Shown here: piece after piece, positions 24,724-32,847 of the stretch
How positions within the stretch are numbered: the first letter of the stretch is position 1
Layout: each line of letters begins with the position of its first letter
Source: Micromonospora sediminicola
GTDB taxonomy: Bacteria > Actinomycetota > Actinomycetes > Mycobacteriales > Micromonosporaceae
DNA length: 64,000 bases
Reading direction: 5' to 3'
Assembly: GCF_900089585.1 (NCBI RefSeq)
Contig: NZ_FLRH01000003.1
Coordinates: forward strand, 4,354,501 to 4,418,500
Translations under genes and position numbers: made by a program
The notes under the pieces: model-generated
Seen by the model: only the letters and a program-made list of their open reading frames with translations
Told to the model about the DNA's origin: nothing
The model's database searches: none

Positions 24724-25812
24724 TCAGCCGGTCAGGACCACCTGCAGTTCCGAGCGGCGGCGCTCGGCCAGGTCGGTCAGCAGGGTCGGCGCCTCGTCCA
24801 GCGGCGCCACCGCGGAGACCACGTGCTTGCGGATCTCCTCGCCGTACTGGCGCAGCAGCTCCACCGTCTCGGCGGAGAGCCGTTCCCGGTCCCAGGTCGG
24901 GGCGAGGCCACGGGGCACCCGGCCGATCTGCGCGCAGCGCAGCGACAGCCCGTTGTGGTGGAACTCCTCGCCGAGCCGGACCGCGGTCGCGCCGCCCTGG
25001 TAGAAGGCCAGGTCGATCACGGTGCCCTGGGGCCGCAGCAGCCGCAGCGCCAGCTGCAACGCCCAGTCCTGGCCCCGGCACTGGAACACCACGTCCGCGC
25101 CCCGGTCGCCGGCGGCGTGGTTCCACCGGGTCTTGAGCACCACCGCCGGGTCGTCGGCCTCCGGGTCGAGCGTCTCCAGGCCGAGCGCCTCGGCCACCTG
25201 ACGGCGGGCCGGCGTCGGGTCCACCACGACCACCGAGGCGGCGCCGTGGCGGCGGGCGAACAGCGCGGTGAGCAGGGCGACCACGCCGCTACCGACCACC
25301 GCGACCCGGCGGCCGCGTACCCCGTCGCCGAGCGTGCGCACGTCCGTGCCGCACAGGTCGGCGGCGGCGTGCAGCAGCCCGTTGGCGCAGATCGGGCCCA
25401 TGTGCGCGACGTAGACGCCGAGCAGCGGGTCGAGGTCGTCGGGCAACGGCACGAACCGCTCGGCCACCGGGTCGGCGACCCAGCCGCTGCGGTGGCCGTA
25501 CGTCATGGCCCCGACCGTGCCCAGCGCGACCGCCGGCGTGCGGCTCTCCACCACCCGGCCGACCTGCATGTAACCGAGCCGGGTCACCGGGTACGGGGTG
25601 CTCGCCTCCCCCGGCCGGAACAGCCCGAGCGCGGCGTCCCAGGTGACGTGCAGATAGGGGTTGGTGCCCTTGACGTAGCTCAGCTCGGTGCCGGCGGAGA
25701 CGCCGCTGAAGAGCGTCTCCACCCGGAAGGCGCCCTCGCGAAGCTCGGCCGCCTCCTGCTCGACCAGCTCGACCCGGCCCGGGCCGCTGACCACCACCAC
25801 CCGGTCACGCAT
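24724..25812 (-). CDS. medium-chain zinc-type dehydrogenase/oxidoreductase
   Basis: 362 residues from ATG 25812. GroES-like N-terminus with VETLFSGVSAGTELSYVKG; the Cys and His ligands of the catalytic zinc are not in their usual GHE context, since the segment reads GYMQVGRVVES, so the zinc site may be altered. The Rossmann domain begins RRVAVVGSGVVALLTALFARRHGAASVVVVD. This subgroup occurs beside Gfo/Idh/MocA oxidoreductases in sugar or cofactor pathways. Its start overlaps the stop of that gene (25805-25812), so the pair is translationally coupled. Confidence 0.85.
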   Translation of the reverse strand: MRDRVVVVSGPGRVELVEQEAAELREGAFRVETLFSGVSAGTELSYVKGTNPYLHVTWDAALGLFRPGEASTPYPVTRLGYMQVGRVVESRTPAVALGTVGAMTYGHRSGWVADPVAERFVPLPDDLDPLLGVYVAHMGPICANGLLHAAADLCGTDVRTLGDGVRGRRVAVVGSGVVALLTALFARRHGAASVVVVDPTPARRQVAEALGLETLDPEADDPAVVLKTRWNHAAGDRGADVVFQCRGQDWALQLALRLLRPQGTVIDLAFYQGGATAVRLGEEFHHNGLSLRCAQIGRVPRGLAPTWDRERLSAETVELLRQYGEEIRKHVVSAVAPLDEAPTLLTDLAERRRSELQVVLTG

Positions 25813-26818
25813 CGACACCCACCCCCGCGTCCGCGACCGCGGCCGTGAGCCGGGCCGCCGGGCCGGTGGGCAGCGCCACCGGACGGCCGGTCCGCGCCGA
25901 CTCGGCGACCGCCAGCGCGAGCCGCTGGGTGCGCAGGGCCTCGGCGTACGGGACCCGGACGTCGTCGCCGACGCCCCGGACGGCGTCGACGAAGGCCCGG
26001 TCGACGGCGACCCGGGCGCCGTCCGGGTCGGCGGGCAGGTGCCGCTCGCCGTCCGCGTCGCGGATCGTCAGGCCGTCCTCGGCCAGCGACAGGGCCAGGC
26101 CGTCGGCGAGGATCTCCAGCCCGGCCCGGTGCTTCCAGGTGAGCACGCAGGCCGCGGCGAGCGTGCCGACCGCCCCGGAGGCGAAGCGCAGCGTGGCCGC
26201 GGTGACCGAGTCGATGTCGGCGCCGTCGACCGGCGGCGGCGTCCCGTCGCCGTACGCGGTGACCTCGGTGGCCTCACCGACCAGCAGCCGGACCAGGTCC
26301 AGCACGTGGGCGGCCTGCTCGACCACCGGGCCACCGGAGCGGTCCCGCCGGGCCCACCAGGCGACCGGCGGCACCTTGTCCAGCCAGGCGCCGTTGACCA
26401 TGCGCACCGGACGGTCCGCGAGCAGCCGCCGCGCCTCCTCGACCACGTGCAGGTAGCGCCAGTGGTGCCCGACGCCGGTCAGCAGGCCGCGCCGCTGCAC
26501 CAGGTCGGCGATCCGCTCGGCCGTCTCCAGGTCGACCGCGACCGGCTTCTCCACGAACATCGGTACGCCGGCGGCGACGACCGCCTCCTCCGCCGGGCCG
26601 TGGGCGAACGGCGGCACGCAGACGTACACCGCGTCCGGGCCGGCGGCGAGCAGCTCCTCCACGTCCCGGAAGGTCCGCCCGCCGTGCGCGTCGGCGAGCG
26701 CCCGCGCCGCGTCCGGCGCGACGTCGGTCACACCGAGCAGTTCCACGTCCTCGAACCCCGTGAGCACGCGGGCGTGGCGTTGCGCCACCCCGCCGGCTCC
26801 GACCAGTCCCACCCGCAT
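25805..26818 (-). CDS. Gfo/Idh/MocA family NAD(P)-dependent oxidoreductase
   Basis: 337 residues; GGGAGGGG lies about nine bases before ATG 26818. The N-terminal Rossmann motif is RVGLVGAGGVAQRHARVL; the family signature VEKPVAVDLETAERIADLVQRRGLLTGVGHHWRY supplies the catalytic Lys (EKP) and the H/Y region. The C-terminal alpha/beta domain contains SGGPVVEQAAHVLDLVRLL. It is likely a sugar, inositol or amino-sugar dehydrogenase. It is coupled to the MDR gene downstream and divergent from the GpgS-like gene, with a 203-bp shared promoter region at 26819-27021. Confidence 0.9.
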   Translation of the reverse strand: MRVGLVGAGGVAQRHARVLTGFEDVELLGVTDVAPDAARALADAHGGRTFRDVEELLAAGPDAVYVCVPPFAHGPAEEAVVAAGVPMFVEKPVAVDLETAERIADLVQRRGLLTGVGHHWRYLHVVEEARRLLADRPVRMVNGAWLDKVPPVAWWARRDRSGGPVVEQAAHVLDLVRLLVGEATEVTAYGDGTPPPVDGADIDSVTAATLRFASGAVGTLAAACVLTWKHRAGLEILADGLALSLAEDGLTIRDADGERHLPADPDGARVAVDRAFVDAVRGVGDDVRVPYAEALRTQRLALAVAESARTGRPVALPTGPAARLTAAVADAGVGVDA

Positions 26819-27021
26819 CCGACCGCCCCTCCCACCACGACTGAACAAACCGTCGACAGCACTCCCCTGGCCGGCGTCCCGCCAAACGCGAGGTGGTGCG
26901 CAACGCAACGTTCATCCGCCGGGAACCACCCGGTACGCACCTGGTGATCGAGTTGTTAGGCAAGATCCGGTTAGCGCGGATGCGGTACTGGGAAAAACAG
27001 GAGTTCGCGATTCCGCCACTG

Positions 27022-28047
27022 ATGGGGGTGCCCGTGCGGGATTCAGATGTGACCGTCTCACCGGTGGTGGAGGCGTGGGCCACGTACCGGACCAGTACGG
27101 CCGGCGACTGGCCGGCCCGTCGGCTGGTCCGGGCCAAGGGGAACAGCCGGGTCAGCGTGGTGCTGCCGGCACGTAACGAGGAGGCCACGGTCGGCGCGAT
27201 CGTGTCGACGATCCGGGAACACCTGATCGACCGGGTGCCACTGGTCGACGAGCTGATCGTGGTGGACTCCCGGTCCACCGACCGCACCGCCCAGGTGGCC
27301 CGCGCGGCCGGCGCCGAGGTGGTGAGCCAGGACGCGATGACGCGTGGCCTGCCGCGCCTGACCGGCAAGGGCGACGCGCTCTGGGCCGGCCTGGCAGCGG
27401 CCGAGGGGGACATCGTCGCGTTCGTCGACGCCGACCTGCGCGAGTTCCGGCCGCACTTCGTCACCGGGCTGCTCGGTCCGCTGCTCACCGATCCGAGCGT
27501 GGACTTCGTGAAGGGCTTCTACCACCGGCCCCTGGTCGGTGCGACGAGCGTCGAGCCCGACGGCGGCGGCCGGGTGACGGAGCTGATGGCCCGGCCGCTG
27601 CTCAACCTGTTCTGGCCGGAGCTGGCCGGCTTCGTGCAGCCCCTCGCCGGTGAGTACGCCGGCCGCCGCGACGTCCTGGAGCGGGTGCCGTTCGTCACCG
27701 GGTACGGCGTCGAGACGGCCATGCTGATCGACCTGCTGGAGCTGGTCGGGTTGGACGCGCTGGCCCAGGTCGACCTGGGTGAGCGCAAGCACCGGCACCA
27801 GGACACCGCCGCGCTGGGCCGGATGTCGGCGCAGATCATGCTGACCGCCTGGTCGCGGCTGCAACGGCGCGGCTGGGCGGCGCCCGGGGTGGCACCGACC
27901 GCGCTGCTGACCCAGTTCCGGCGGGGCGGCTCGGAGGCACTGCCCAACCTGGACCGGGAGATCGTCGTCAACGACGTCTCGGTCGAGGAACGGCCGCCGC
28001 TGGCGCAGCTGCGGCACCGCATCCCGCACCGCCGGGTCGCCGCGTGA
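27022..28047 (+). CDS. gpgS: glucosyl-3-phosphoglycerate synthase (GT81)
   Basis: About 341 residues. Retaining GT-A glycosyltransferase: VSVVLPARNEEATVGAIVSTI, then DELIVVDSRSTDRT, TGKGDALWAGLAAA, the metal-binding FVDADLREF (DxD-like), FVKGFYHRPL, LAGEYAGRRDVLERVPFVTGYGVE and a HRHQDT motif. These match GpgS, which transfers glucose from UDP-Glc to 3-phosphoglycerate, the first step to glucosylglycerate and methylglucose polysaccharides. Start is uncertain: GTG 27034, with GGGGGTG upstream, and a far GTG at 26893 are alternatives. No gpgP phosphatase is adjacent. Confidence 0.85.
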   Translation: MGVPVRDSDVTVSPVVEAWATYRTSTAGDWPARRLVRAKGNSRVSVVLPARNEEATVGAIVSTIREHLIDRVPLVDELIVVDSRSTDRTAQVARAAGAEVVSQDAMTRGLPRLTGKGDALWAGLAAAEGDIVAFVDADLREFRPHFVTGLLGPLLTDPSVDFVKGFYHRPLVGATSVEPDGGGRVTELMARPLLNLFWPELAGFVQPLAGEYAGRRDVLERVPFVTGYGVETAMLIDLLELVGLDALAQVDLGERKHRHQDTAALGRMSAQIMLTAWSRLQRRGWAAPGVAPTALLTQFRRGGSEALPNLDREIVVNDVSVEERPPLAQLRHRIPHRRVAA

Positions 28048-28092
28048 GTGCGAGGAGTGAGCTTGCGAGCCCCGCAGTCACGAACAACAGCA
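28046..28092 (+). repeat. putative dispersed extragenic element at the gpgS stop codon
   Basis: The segment contains GCGAGGAGTGAGCTTGCGAG followed by CCCCGCAGTCACGAAC. I recall very similar sequence at many gene ends in Micromonosporaceae genomes, but only one copy is seen in this window, so repetitiveness cannot be shown here. Confidence 0.4.
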
Positions 28093-28132
28093 GGTGCCGC
28101 GTGACACCGGAAACACTGAGAGAGGACAGCGC

Positions 28133-29287
28133 ATGACGCTCACCGTGCTGATGAACGCCGGGCCGTGGCTGTCCGTGCCGCCGCCCGGCTACGGCGGGAT
28201 CGAGAACGTCGTCGCCACGCTGGTGCCGGAGCTGCGCCGGCTCGGCGTACGGGTGGTGCTGGCCTCGGTGGAGAGCAGCACGTTGCCGGTGGACGAGAAG
28301 ATCGCGGTCTTCCCGGACGGGCAGTTCTCCGCGTTGCAGCGGCCGTACAACCAGGTCTGCGGCGTGTCGCAGGCGCACCTGGCCGGCGTGGTGCGGGCGT
28401 TGCACCGCCGGGACGACATCGACCTGGTGCACGACCACGTGGAGGCGGTCGGGCTGGCCACGATGGCCGCGATGGGCCCGGACGCCCCGCCCGCGCTGCA
28501 CACGCTGCACTGGGACCTGGCCAAGCACCCGGAGCTGTACGGCACCCTCGACGGCGGCGACCGGGTCCGGGTGAACGGGGTGTCCGCGTCGCAGCTGGCC
28601 CGGGCGCCGCGGGCGTTGCGGGAGCACTCGGTCGGCCACGTGCACCTGTCCACGCCGCTCGCCGTGGACGCGGACCGCCGGCCGACCACGCCGAAGGGCG
28701 ACCACCTGGTGATCCTCGGCCGGATCAATCCGGGCAAGGGCCAGGACCTGGGCGCCCGGCTGGCCCACGAGGTGGGTTTCCCGCTGGTGCTGGCCGGCCC
28801 GGTCGGCCCCTACCACCGGCCGGAGGACCTGGCCGCGGCCGGGGACGAGGCCCGGCAGAACCCGGACGTGCGGTTCTTCCACGAGCACGTCGCCCCCTAC
28901 GTCGACGGTGACCGGGTGCGTTGGGTGGGCACGGTGGCCGGGCGGGAGCGCGACGACCTGGTCGCCTCGGCGCGGGCGTCGTTGTTCCCGCTGCGGTGGG
29001 AGGAGCCGGGCGGGACGGCCGTGGTCGAGTCGCTGTCGCTGGGCACGCCGGTGGTGGCCACCGCCCGGGGCTGCCTGCCGGAGTTGATCGAGCACGGCCG
29101 CACCGGCCTGCTCACCGCGGACGAGCGGGAGTTGGGCGACCTGGTGCTGGCGGCCGGGCTGTTGGAGCCGGACGAGTGCCGGCGGGAGGCCGCGACCCGG
29201 TTCACCCCGGCCCGGATGGCCGAGCGGTACGTGGAGCTGTACGACCGGGTCCGCCACGGCGCCACGGTGCCGTTGCAGCCCGTCTGA
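28133..29287 (+). CDS. GT4 family glycosyltransferase
   Basis: 384 residues; GAGAGAGGACAGC precedes ATG 28133. GT-B fold with an N-terminal PPGYGGIENVVATLVPELRRLGVRVVLAS, a HDHVEA segment, then the nucleotide-sugar half: LVILGRINPGKGQDLGARLAHEVGFPLVLAGPV and RASLFPLRWEEPGGTAVVESLSLGTPVVATARG, where E in EEPGGTAVVE is the retaining GT4 E-x7-E type motif. Donor and acceptor are unknown. It follows gpgS after 85 bases on the same strand and is closed by a strong hairpin, so both may serve one glucoside pathway. Confidence 0.88.
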   Translation: MTLTVLMNAGPWLSVPPPGYGGIENVVATLVPELRRLGVRVVLASVESSTLPVDEKIAVFPDGQFSALQRPYNQVCGVSQAHLAGVVRALHRRDDIDLVHDHVEAVGLATMAAMGPDAPPALHTLHWDLAKHPELYGTLDGGDRVRVNGVSASQLARAPRALREHSVGHVHLSTPLAVDADRRPTTPKGDHLVILGRINPGKGQDLGARLAHEVGFPLVLAGPVGPYHRPEDLAAAGDEARQNPDVRFFHEHVAPYVDGDRVRWVGTVAGRERDDLVASARASLFPLRWEEPGGTAVVESLSLGTPVVATARGCLPELIEHGRTGLLTADERELGDLVLAAGLLEPDECRREAATRFTPARMAERYVELYDRVRHGATVPLQPV

Positions 29288-29293
29288 GCGGGG

Positions 29294-29335
29294 CCCCGGC
29301 CCACCGTTGCGGCGTTTGCCGTGGGTGGGCCGGGG
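29294..29335 (+). terminator. terminator hairpin after GT4 gene
   Basis: Perfect 12-bp arms CCCCGGCCCACC (29294-29305) and its complement at 29324-29335, six bases past the stop codon. Confidence 0.75.
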
Positions 29336-29370
29336 AAACCGTCGGTCCCGCGGTGGCGAGGAGGGCCGGC

Positions 29371-29835
29371 GTGACGAACTCGATGGCGCACTCCCGGGCC
29401 CGGCGCAACCCGGCCGACGGGCGGGCGCCGGTGCGCCGGGTCGCCTCGGCGTTCGCCGTGTTCCTGCTGCTGCTCGGCGCGTTGGGTTTCGTGCCGGGGG
29501 TGACCAGCGCCTACGCCGACCTGCGGTTCGCCGGGCCGGGATCGGGCGCGCGGCTGCTCGGGCTGCTTCAGGTCTCGGCGCTGCACAACCTCGTGAACCT
29601 GGTCCTCGGGGTGGCCGGTCTGGCGTTGGCCCGCACGGTCGCCGGCGCGCGGGCGTTCCTGCTCGGCGGCGGCGCGATCTTCCTGGTGCTCTGGCTCTAC
29701 GACCTGGCGGTCGACCGGCGCAGCGCGGCGAACCTCCTGGCGGTCGACCGGGCCGGCACCTGGTTGCACCTGCTGCTGGGGGTGGCCATGCCGGCCCTGG
29801 GCCTGCTGGCCGGCCGGCGCGCGCACCGTCGCTGA
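29371..29835 (+). CDS. DUF4383 membrane protein
   Basis: 154 residues, GTG start preceded by GAGGAGGG; ATG 29383 is an alternative. Four hydrophobic spans: FAVFLLLLGALGFVPG, the LLGLLQVSALHNLVNLVLGVAGLAL block with the conserved HN(L/I)VH-like motif of DUF4383, FLLGGGAIFLVLWLYDLAVD, and a last span at 128-148. DUF4383 is an actinobacterial family of unknown function, often near stress genes. It is flanked by the GT4 terminator and the regulator gene. Confidence 0.85.
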   Translation: MTNSMAHSRARRNPADGRAPVRRVASAFAVFLLLLGALGFVPGVTSAYADLRFAGPGSGARLLGLLQVSALHNLVNLVLGVAGLALARTVAGARAFLLGGGAIFLVLWLYDLAVDRRSAANLLAVDRAGTWLHLLLGVAMPALGLLAGRRAHRR

Positions 29836-29925
29836 CCTGCTCCTCCCGGCCCCGGTGCCCGGTTTCACCGGCCCATGCCCCGGGTACGTCCGTAGTCCTC
29901 CCCGACGGACAGAAACGAGGGCCCG

Positions 29926-30658
29926 ATGTCGACCCGGATCAGGTGCGAGGTCCGCGACGAGTCCCCGGTCACCGTGGTGCGGCTGGCCGGGGCGCTCGAC
30001 CTGGGCACGATGCGCGCGGTGCACGAGGTGCTGGACCGGTGCCTCGCCGAGCAGCCGGACGCGCTCGTGGTCGACCTGGAGGAGATCGACGTCACCGAGC
30101 CGCTGGCGCTGTCCGTGTTCGCCGCGGCGGCCCGGCGGGCCGCCGACTGGCCGGCGGTGCCGATGGTCCTCTCCGCTCCCCCGCCGACGACGGCGGCGTG
30201 GCTGGCCGAGACCACCGCCTGCCGGGTGGTGCCGGTGCGCCGCGACTGCGCCGAGGCCACGGCGCTGGCCGGCACGGCGGCGTCGCCCCGGCTGCGGGCC
30301 CGGCTGGAACCGGTCGCCGGGGCCTGCCGGCGGGCCCGGGAGCTGGTGACCGAGGCGTGCGGCCGGTGGAACGTGCCGGAGCTGGCCGGTCCGGCGTCGC
30401 TGGTGCTCAGCGAGCTGGTCGGCAACGTGGTCCGGCACGCCGGCACCCCGATGCAGGTCACGTTGACGCTGCGGCGGCCGTACCTGCGGGTGGCGGTGCT
30501 CGACGGCAGCCCGGCCGACGCGCGGGCCGCGACCTCCCGTGACCCGCGGGCGGAGGGGGGCCGGGGGGCTGATGCTGGTCCGCGAGCTGACCCAGCGCTG
30601 GGGCAGCACGCCGGTCGGCGCCGGCAAGGTCGTCTGGGCCATGCTCCCGGCGAACTGA
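29926..30658 (+). pseudogene. STAS plus HATPase_c_2 regulator with a +1 frameshift
   Basis: From ATG 29926 the frame encodes a STAS-like domain (about 1-95: VTVVRLAGALDLGTMRAVHEVLDR, ALVVDLEEIDVTEPL) then an anti-sigma-factor ATPase-like domain (ACRRARELVTEACGRWNV, ASLVLSELVGNVVRHAGTPM with the N-box). After residue ~214 (EGGRG) a six-G run at 30563-30568 shifts the frame. One base removed restores GLMLVRELTQRWG, then VVWAMLPAN and TGA 30656-30658, the normal end of this family. Without it, the reading frame runs on across ctaD. Possible causes: sequencing error, true inactivation, or homopolymer phase switching. Intact relatives act in partner-switching control of sigma factors. Confidence 0.72.
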
Positions 30659-30745
30659 CCGAATTCTCCGCTCTCGCCTGGTTACATGGTCAGAGGGCCG
30701 GGTACGCGCGCCCGTCCTGTCTGTCGTCACACGGGGTGAGATGCC

Positions 30746-32749
30746 ATGCCCAAGCGGGTAGTCACGGAGCCGGCACGAGACCGGGGGCCCGCGATTCTCG
30801 CGCCGGCCCGGTTCGGGGGATATCCCGGCCCCGTCCGGGAGGCGGTGAAGGGCAACGCGCTGTGGCGGTTGCTGCGGACCACCGACGCGAAGGTGATCGG
30901 GCTGCTCTACCTGAGCACGTCGTTCATCTTCTTCCTGATCGGGGGCGTGCTGGCCCTGGTGATCCGGGCCGAACTGGCCCGGCCGGGGATGCAGTTCCTC
31001 TCCCCGGAGCAGTACAACCAGATGTTCACCATGCACGGCACGATCATGCTGCTGCTGTTCGCCACCCCGCTGGTCTTCGCGTTCGGCAACTACATCGTGC
31101 CGCTGCAGATCGGCGCCCCCGACGTGGCGTTTCCCCGCCTGAACGCGTTCGCGTACTGGCTGTACCTGTTCGGCGGCACGATGGTGATGGCGGGGTTCGT
31201 CACCCCGCAGGGTGCGGCGGACTTCGGTTGGACCGCGTACACGCCGCTGAGCACCGCGCAGCACAGCCCGGGCGTCGGGGCGAACATGTGGGTGGTCGGC
31301 CTGGCCATCTCCGGTCTGGGCACGATCCTCGGCGCGGTCAACCTGATCACCACGATCCTCACCCTGCGCGCCCCTGGCATGACCATGTTCCGGATGCCGA
31401 TCTTCACCTGGAACATGCTGCTCACCAGCGTGCTGGTGATCTTCGTGTTCCCCCTCCTGGCGGCCGCGCTGTTCGCGCTCGCCTCGGACCGGATCCTGCA
31501 CTCGCACGTCTACGATCCGACCACCGGCGGCCCGATGCTGTGGCAGCACCTGTTCTGGTTCTTCGGGCATCCCGAGGTCTACATCGTGGCGCTGCCGTTC
31601 TTCGGCATCATCACCGAGATCATTCCGGTCTTCTCCCGCAAGCCGATCTTCGGCTACACCGGCCTGGTCCTGGCCACCGTCGCCATCACGGTGCTGTCGA
31701 TGAGCGTGTGGGCGCACCACATGTTCGCCACCGGCCAGGTGCTGCTGCCGTTCTTCAGCATCCTCAGCTACCTGATCGCGGTGCCCACCGGCGTGAAGTT
31801 CTTCAACTGGATCGGCACCATGTGGAAGGGGCAGATCACGTTCGAGACGCCGATGCTGTTCGCGGTCGGCTTCCTGGTCACGTTCCTGCTCGGCGGCCTC
31901 ACCGGCGTGCTGTTGGCCAGCCCGCCGGTGGACTTCCACGTCACCGACTCGTACTTCGTGGTGGCGCACTTCCACTACGTGCTCTTCGGCACCATCGTGT
32001 TCGCCGCGTTCGGCGGGGTCTACTTCTGGTTCCCGAAGATGACCGGCCGACTGCTCGACGAACGACTCGGCAAGATCCACTTCTGGACGATGTTCGTCGG
32101 CTTCCACGCCACCTTCCTGGTGCAGCACTGGCTGGGCAACGAGGGCATGCCACGCCGCTACGCCGACTACCTGCCCGGCGACGGCTTCACCGTGCTGAAC
32201 GAGATCTCCACGGTGGGCTCGTTCGTCCTCGGCGCGTCGACGCTGTTCTTCATCTACAACGTGTGGAAGTCGTGGCGCTACGGCGCCATGGTCACGGTGG
32301 ACGACCCGTGGGGCTTCGGCAACTCGCTGGAGTGGGCCACCACCTGCCCGCCGCCGCTGCGCAACTTCGACCGGATGCCCCGGATCCGCTCCGAGCGGCC
32401 GGCCTTCGACGCCAAGTACGGCCCGCTCGTCTCCGACCTCGGCCGCGACCTGCCCCAGCGGACCACCAAGCCGCCGCAGCACTTCACCGAGGAGCTGCAC
32501 CACGTCGCGAAGGTGCCCGAGTCGCCGGCCGCCGAGGGCGCGCACGGCGCCCGCGAGGCGGTGGAGTACCAACCCGCGCCGCAGTCCGGCGCCCGGCCGG
32601 TCGACGTGCCGGAGCCGGAAGAGGTCCGCCGGCCCAGCTTCGAGGAGACCGACGAGCCGGAGGAGACGATCCTCGGCGCCCAGCGCGAGGAGCAGCCGAA
32701 CGACCGCTGGCGGCACCCGCGCGGACACGGCGACACCCCGGAGAACTGA
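30746..32749 (+). CDS. ctaD: cytochrome c oxidase subunit I, aa3 type
   Basis: 667 residues. Twelve or more membrane helices bind hemes a/a3 and CuB. Ligands seen: H97 in FTMHGTIML (heme a), WFFGHPEVYIV near 275 with the His-Tyr cross-link pair, VWAHHMF near 325 (CuB His-His), and VAHFHYVLFG near 408-410 (heme a3 and heme a). Proton-channel residues are in FGNYIVPLQIGAPDVAFPRLNAFAYW. The last ~110 residues form a charged, Pro-rich cytoplasmic tail. No ctaC, ctaE or qcr genes are nearby, so this is an orphan, probably secondary, ctaD copy. Confidence 0.95.
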   Translation: MPKRVVTEPARDRGPAILAPARFGGYPGPVREAVKGNALWRLLRTTDAKVIGLLYLSTSFIFFLIGGVLALVIRAELARPGMQFLSPEQYNQMFTMHGTIMLLLFATPLVFAFGNYIVPLQIGAPDVAFPRLNAFAYWLYLFGGTMVMAGFVTPQGAADFGWTAYTPLSTAQHSPGVGANMWVVGLAISGLGTILGAVNLITTILTLRAPGMTMFRMPIFTWNMLLTSVLVIFVFPLLAAALFALASDRILHSHVYDPTTGGPMLWQHLFWFFGHPEVYIVALPFFGIITEIIPVFSRKPIFGYTGLVLATVAITVLSMSVWAHHMFATGQVLLPFFSILSYLIAVPTGVKFFNWIGTMWKGQITFETPMLFAVGFLVTFLLGGLTGVLLASPPVDFHVTDSYFVVAHFHYVLFGTIVFAAFGGVYFWFPKMTGRLLDERLGKIHFWTMFVGFHATFLVQHWLGNEGMPRRYADYLPGDGFTVLNEISTVGSFVLGASTLFFIYNVWKSWRYGAMVTVDDPWGFGNSLEWATTCPPPLRNFDRMPRIRSERPAFDAKYGPLVSDLGRDLPQRTTKPPQHFTEELHHVAKVPESPAAEGAHGAREAVEYQPAPQSGARPVDVPEPEEVRRPSFEETDEPEETILGAQREEQPNDRWRHPRGHGDTPEN

Positions 32750-32750
32750 C

Positions 32751-32794
32751 CGGGAACGGGGACCGGCGCCGTCGGGCTCCGGCCCCCGTTCCCG
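32751..32794 (+). terminator. hairpin after ctaD
   Basis: Arms 32751-32761 and 32784-32794 (CGGGAACGGGG and complement) with further inner pairing; starts directly after the ctaD stop. Confidence 0.7.
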
Positions 32795-32804
32795 GGTACG
32801 CGCA

Positions 32805-32836
32805 GACGCCGGCTCCCCCGTTCGGGAGCCGGCGTC
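32805..32836. terminator. second perfect hairpin between convergent genes
   Basis: GACGCCGGCTCCC and its exact complement (13 bp each) around a six-base loop. It sits 12 bases past the stop of the convergent sigma-factor gene, so it probably terminates that transcript and may back up the ctaD hairpin. Confidence 0.75.
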
Positions 32837-32847
32837 GCGTATGCGCG

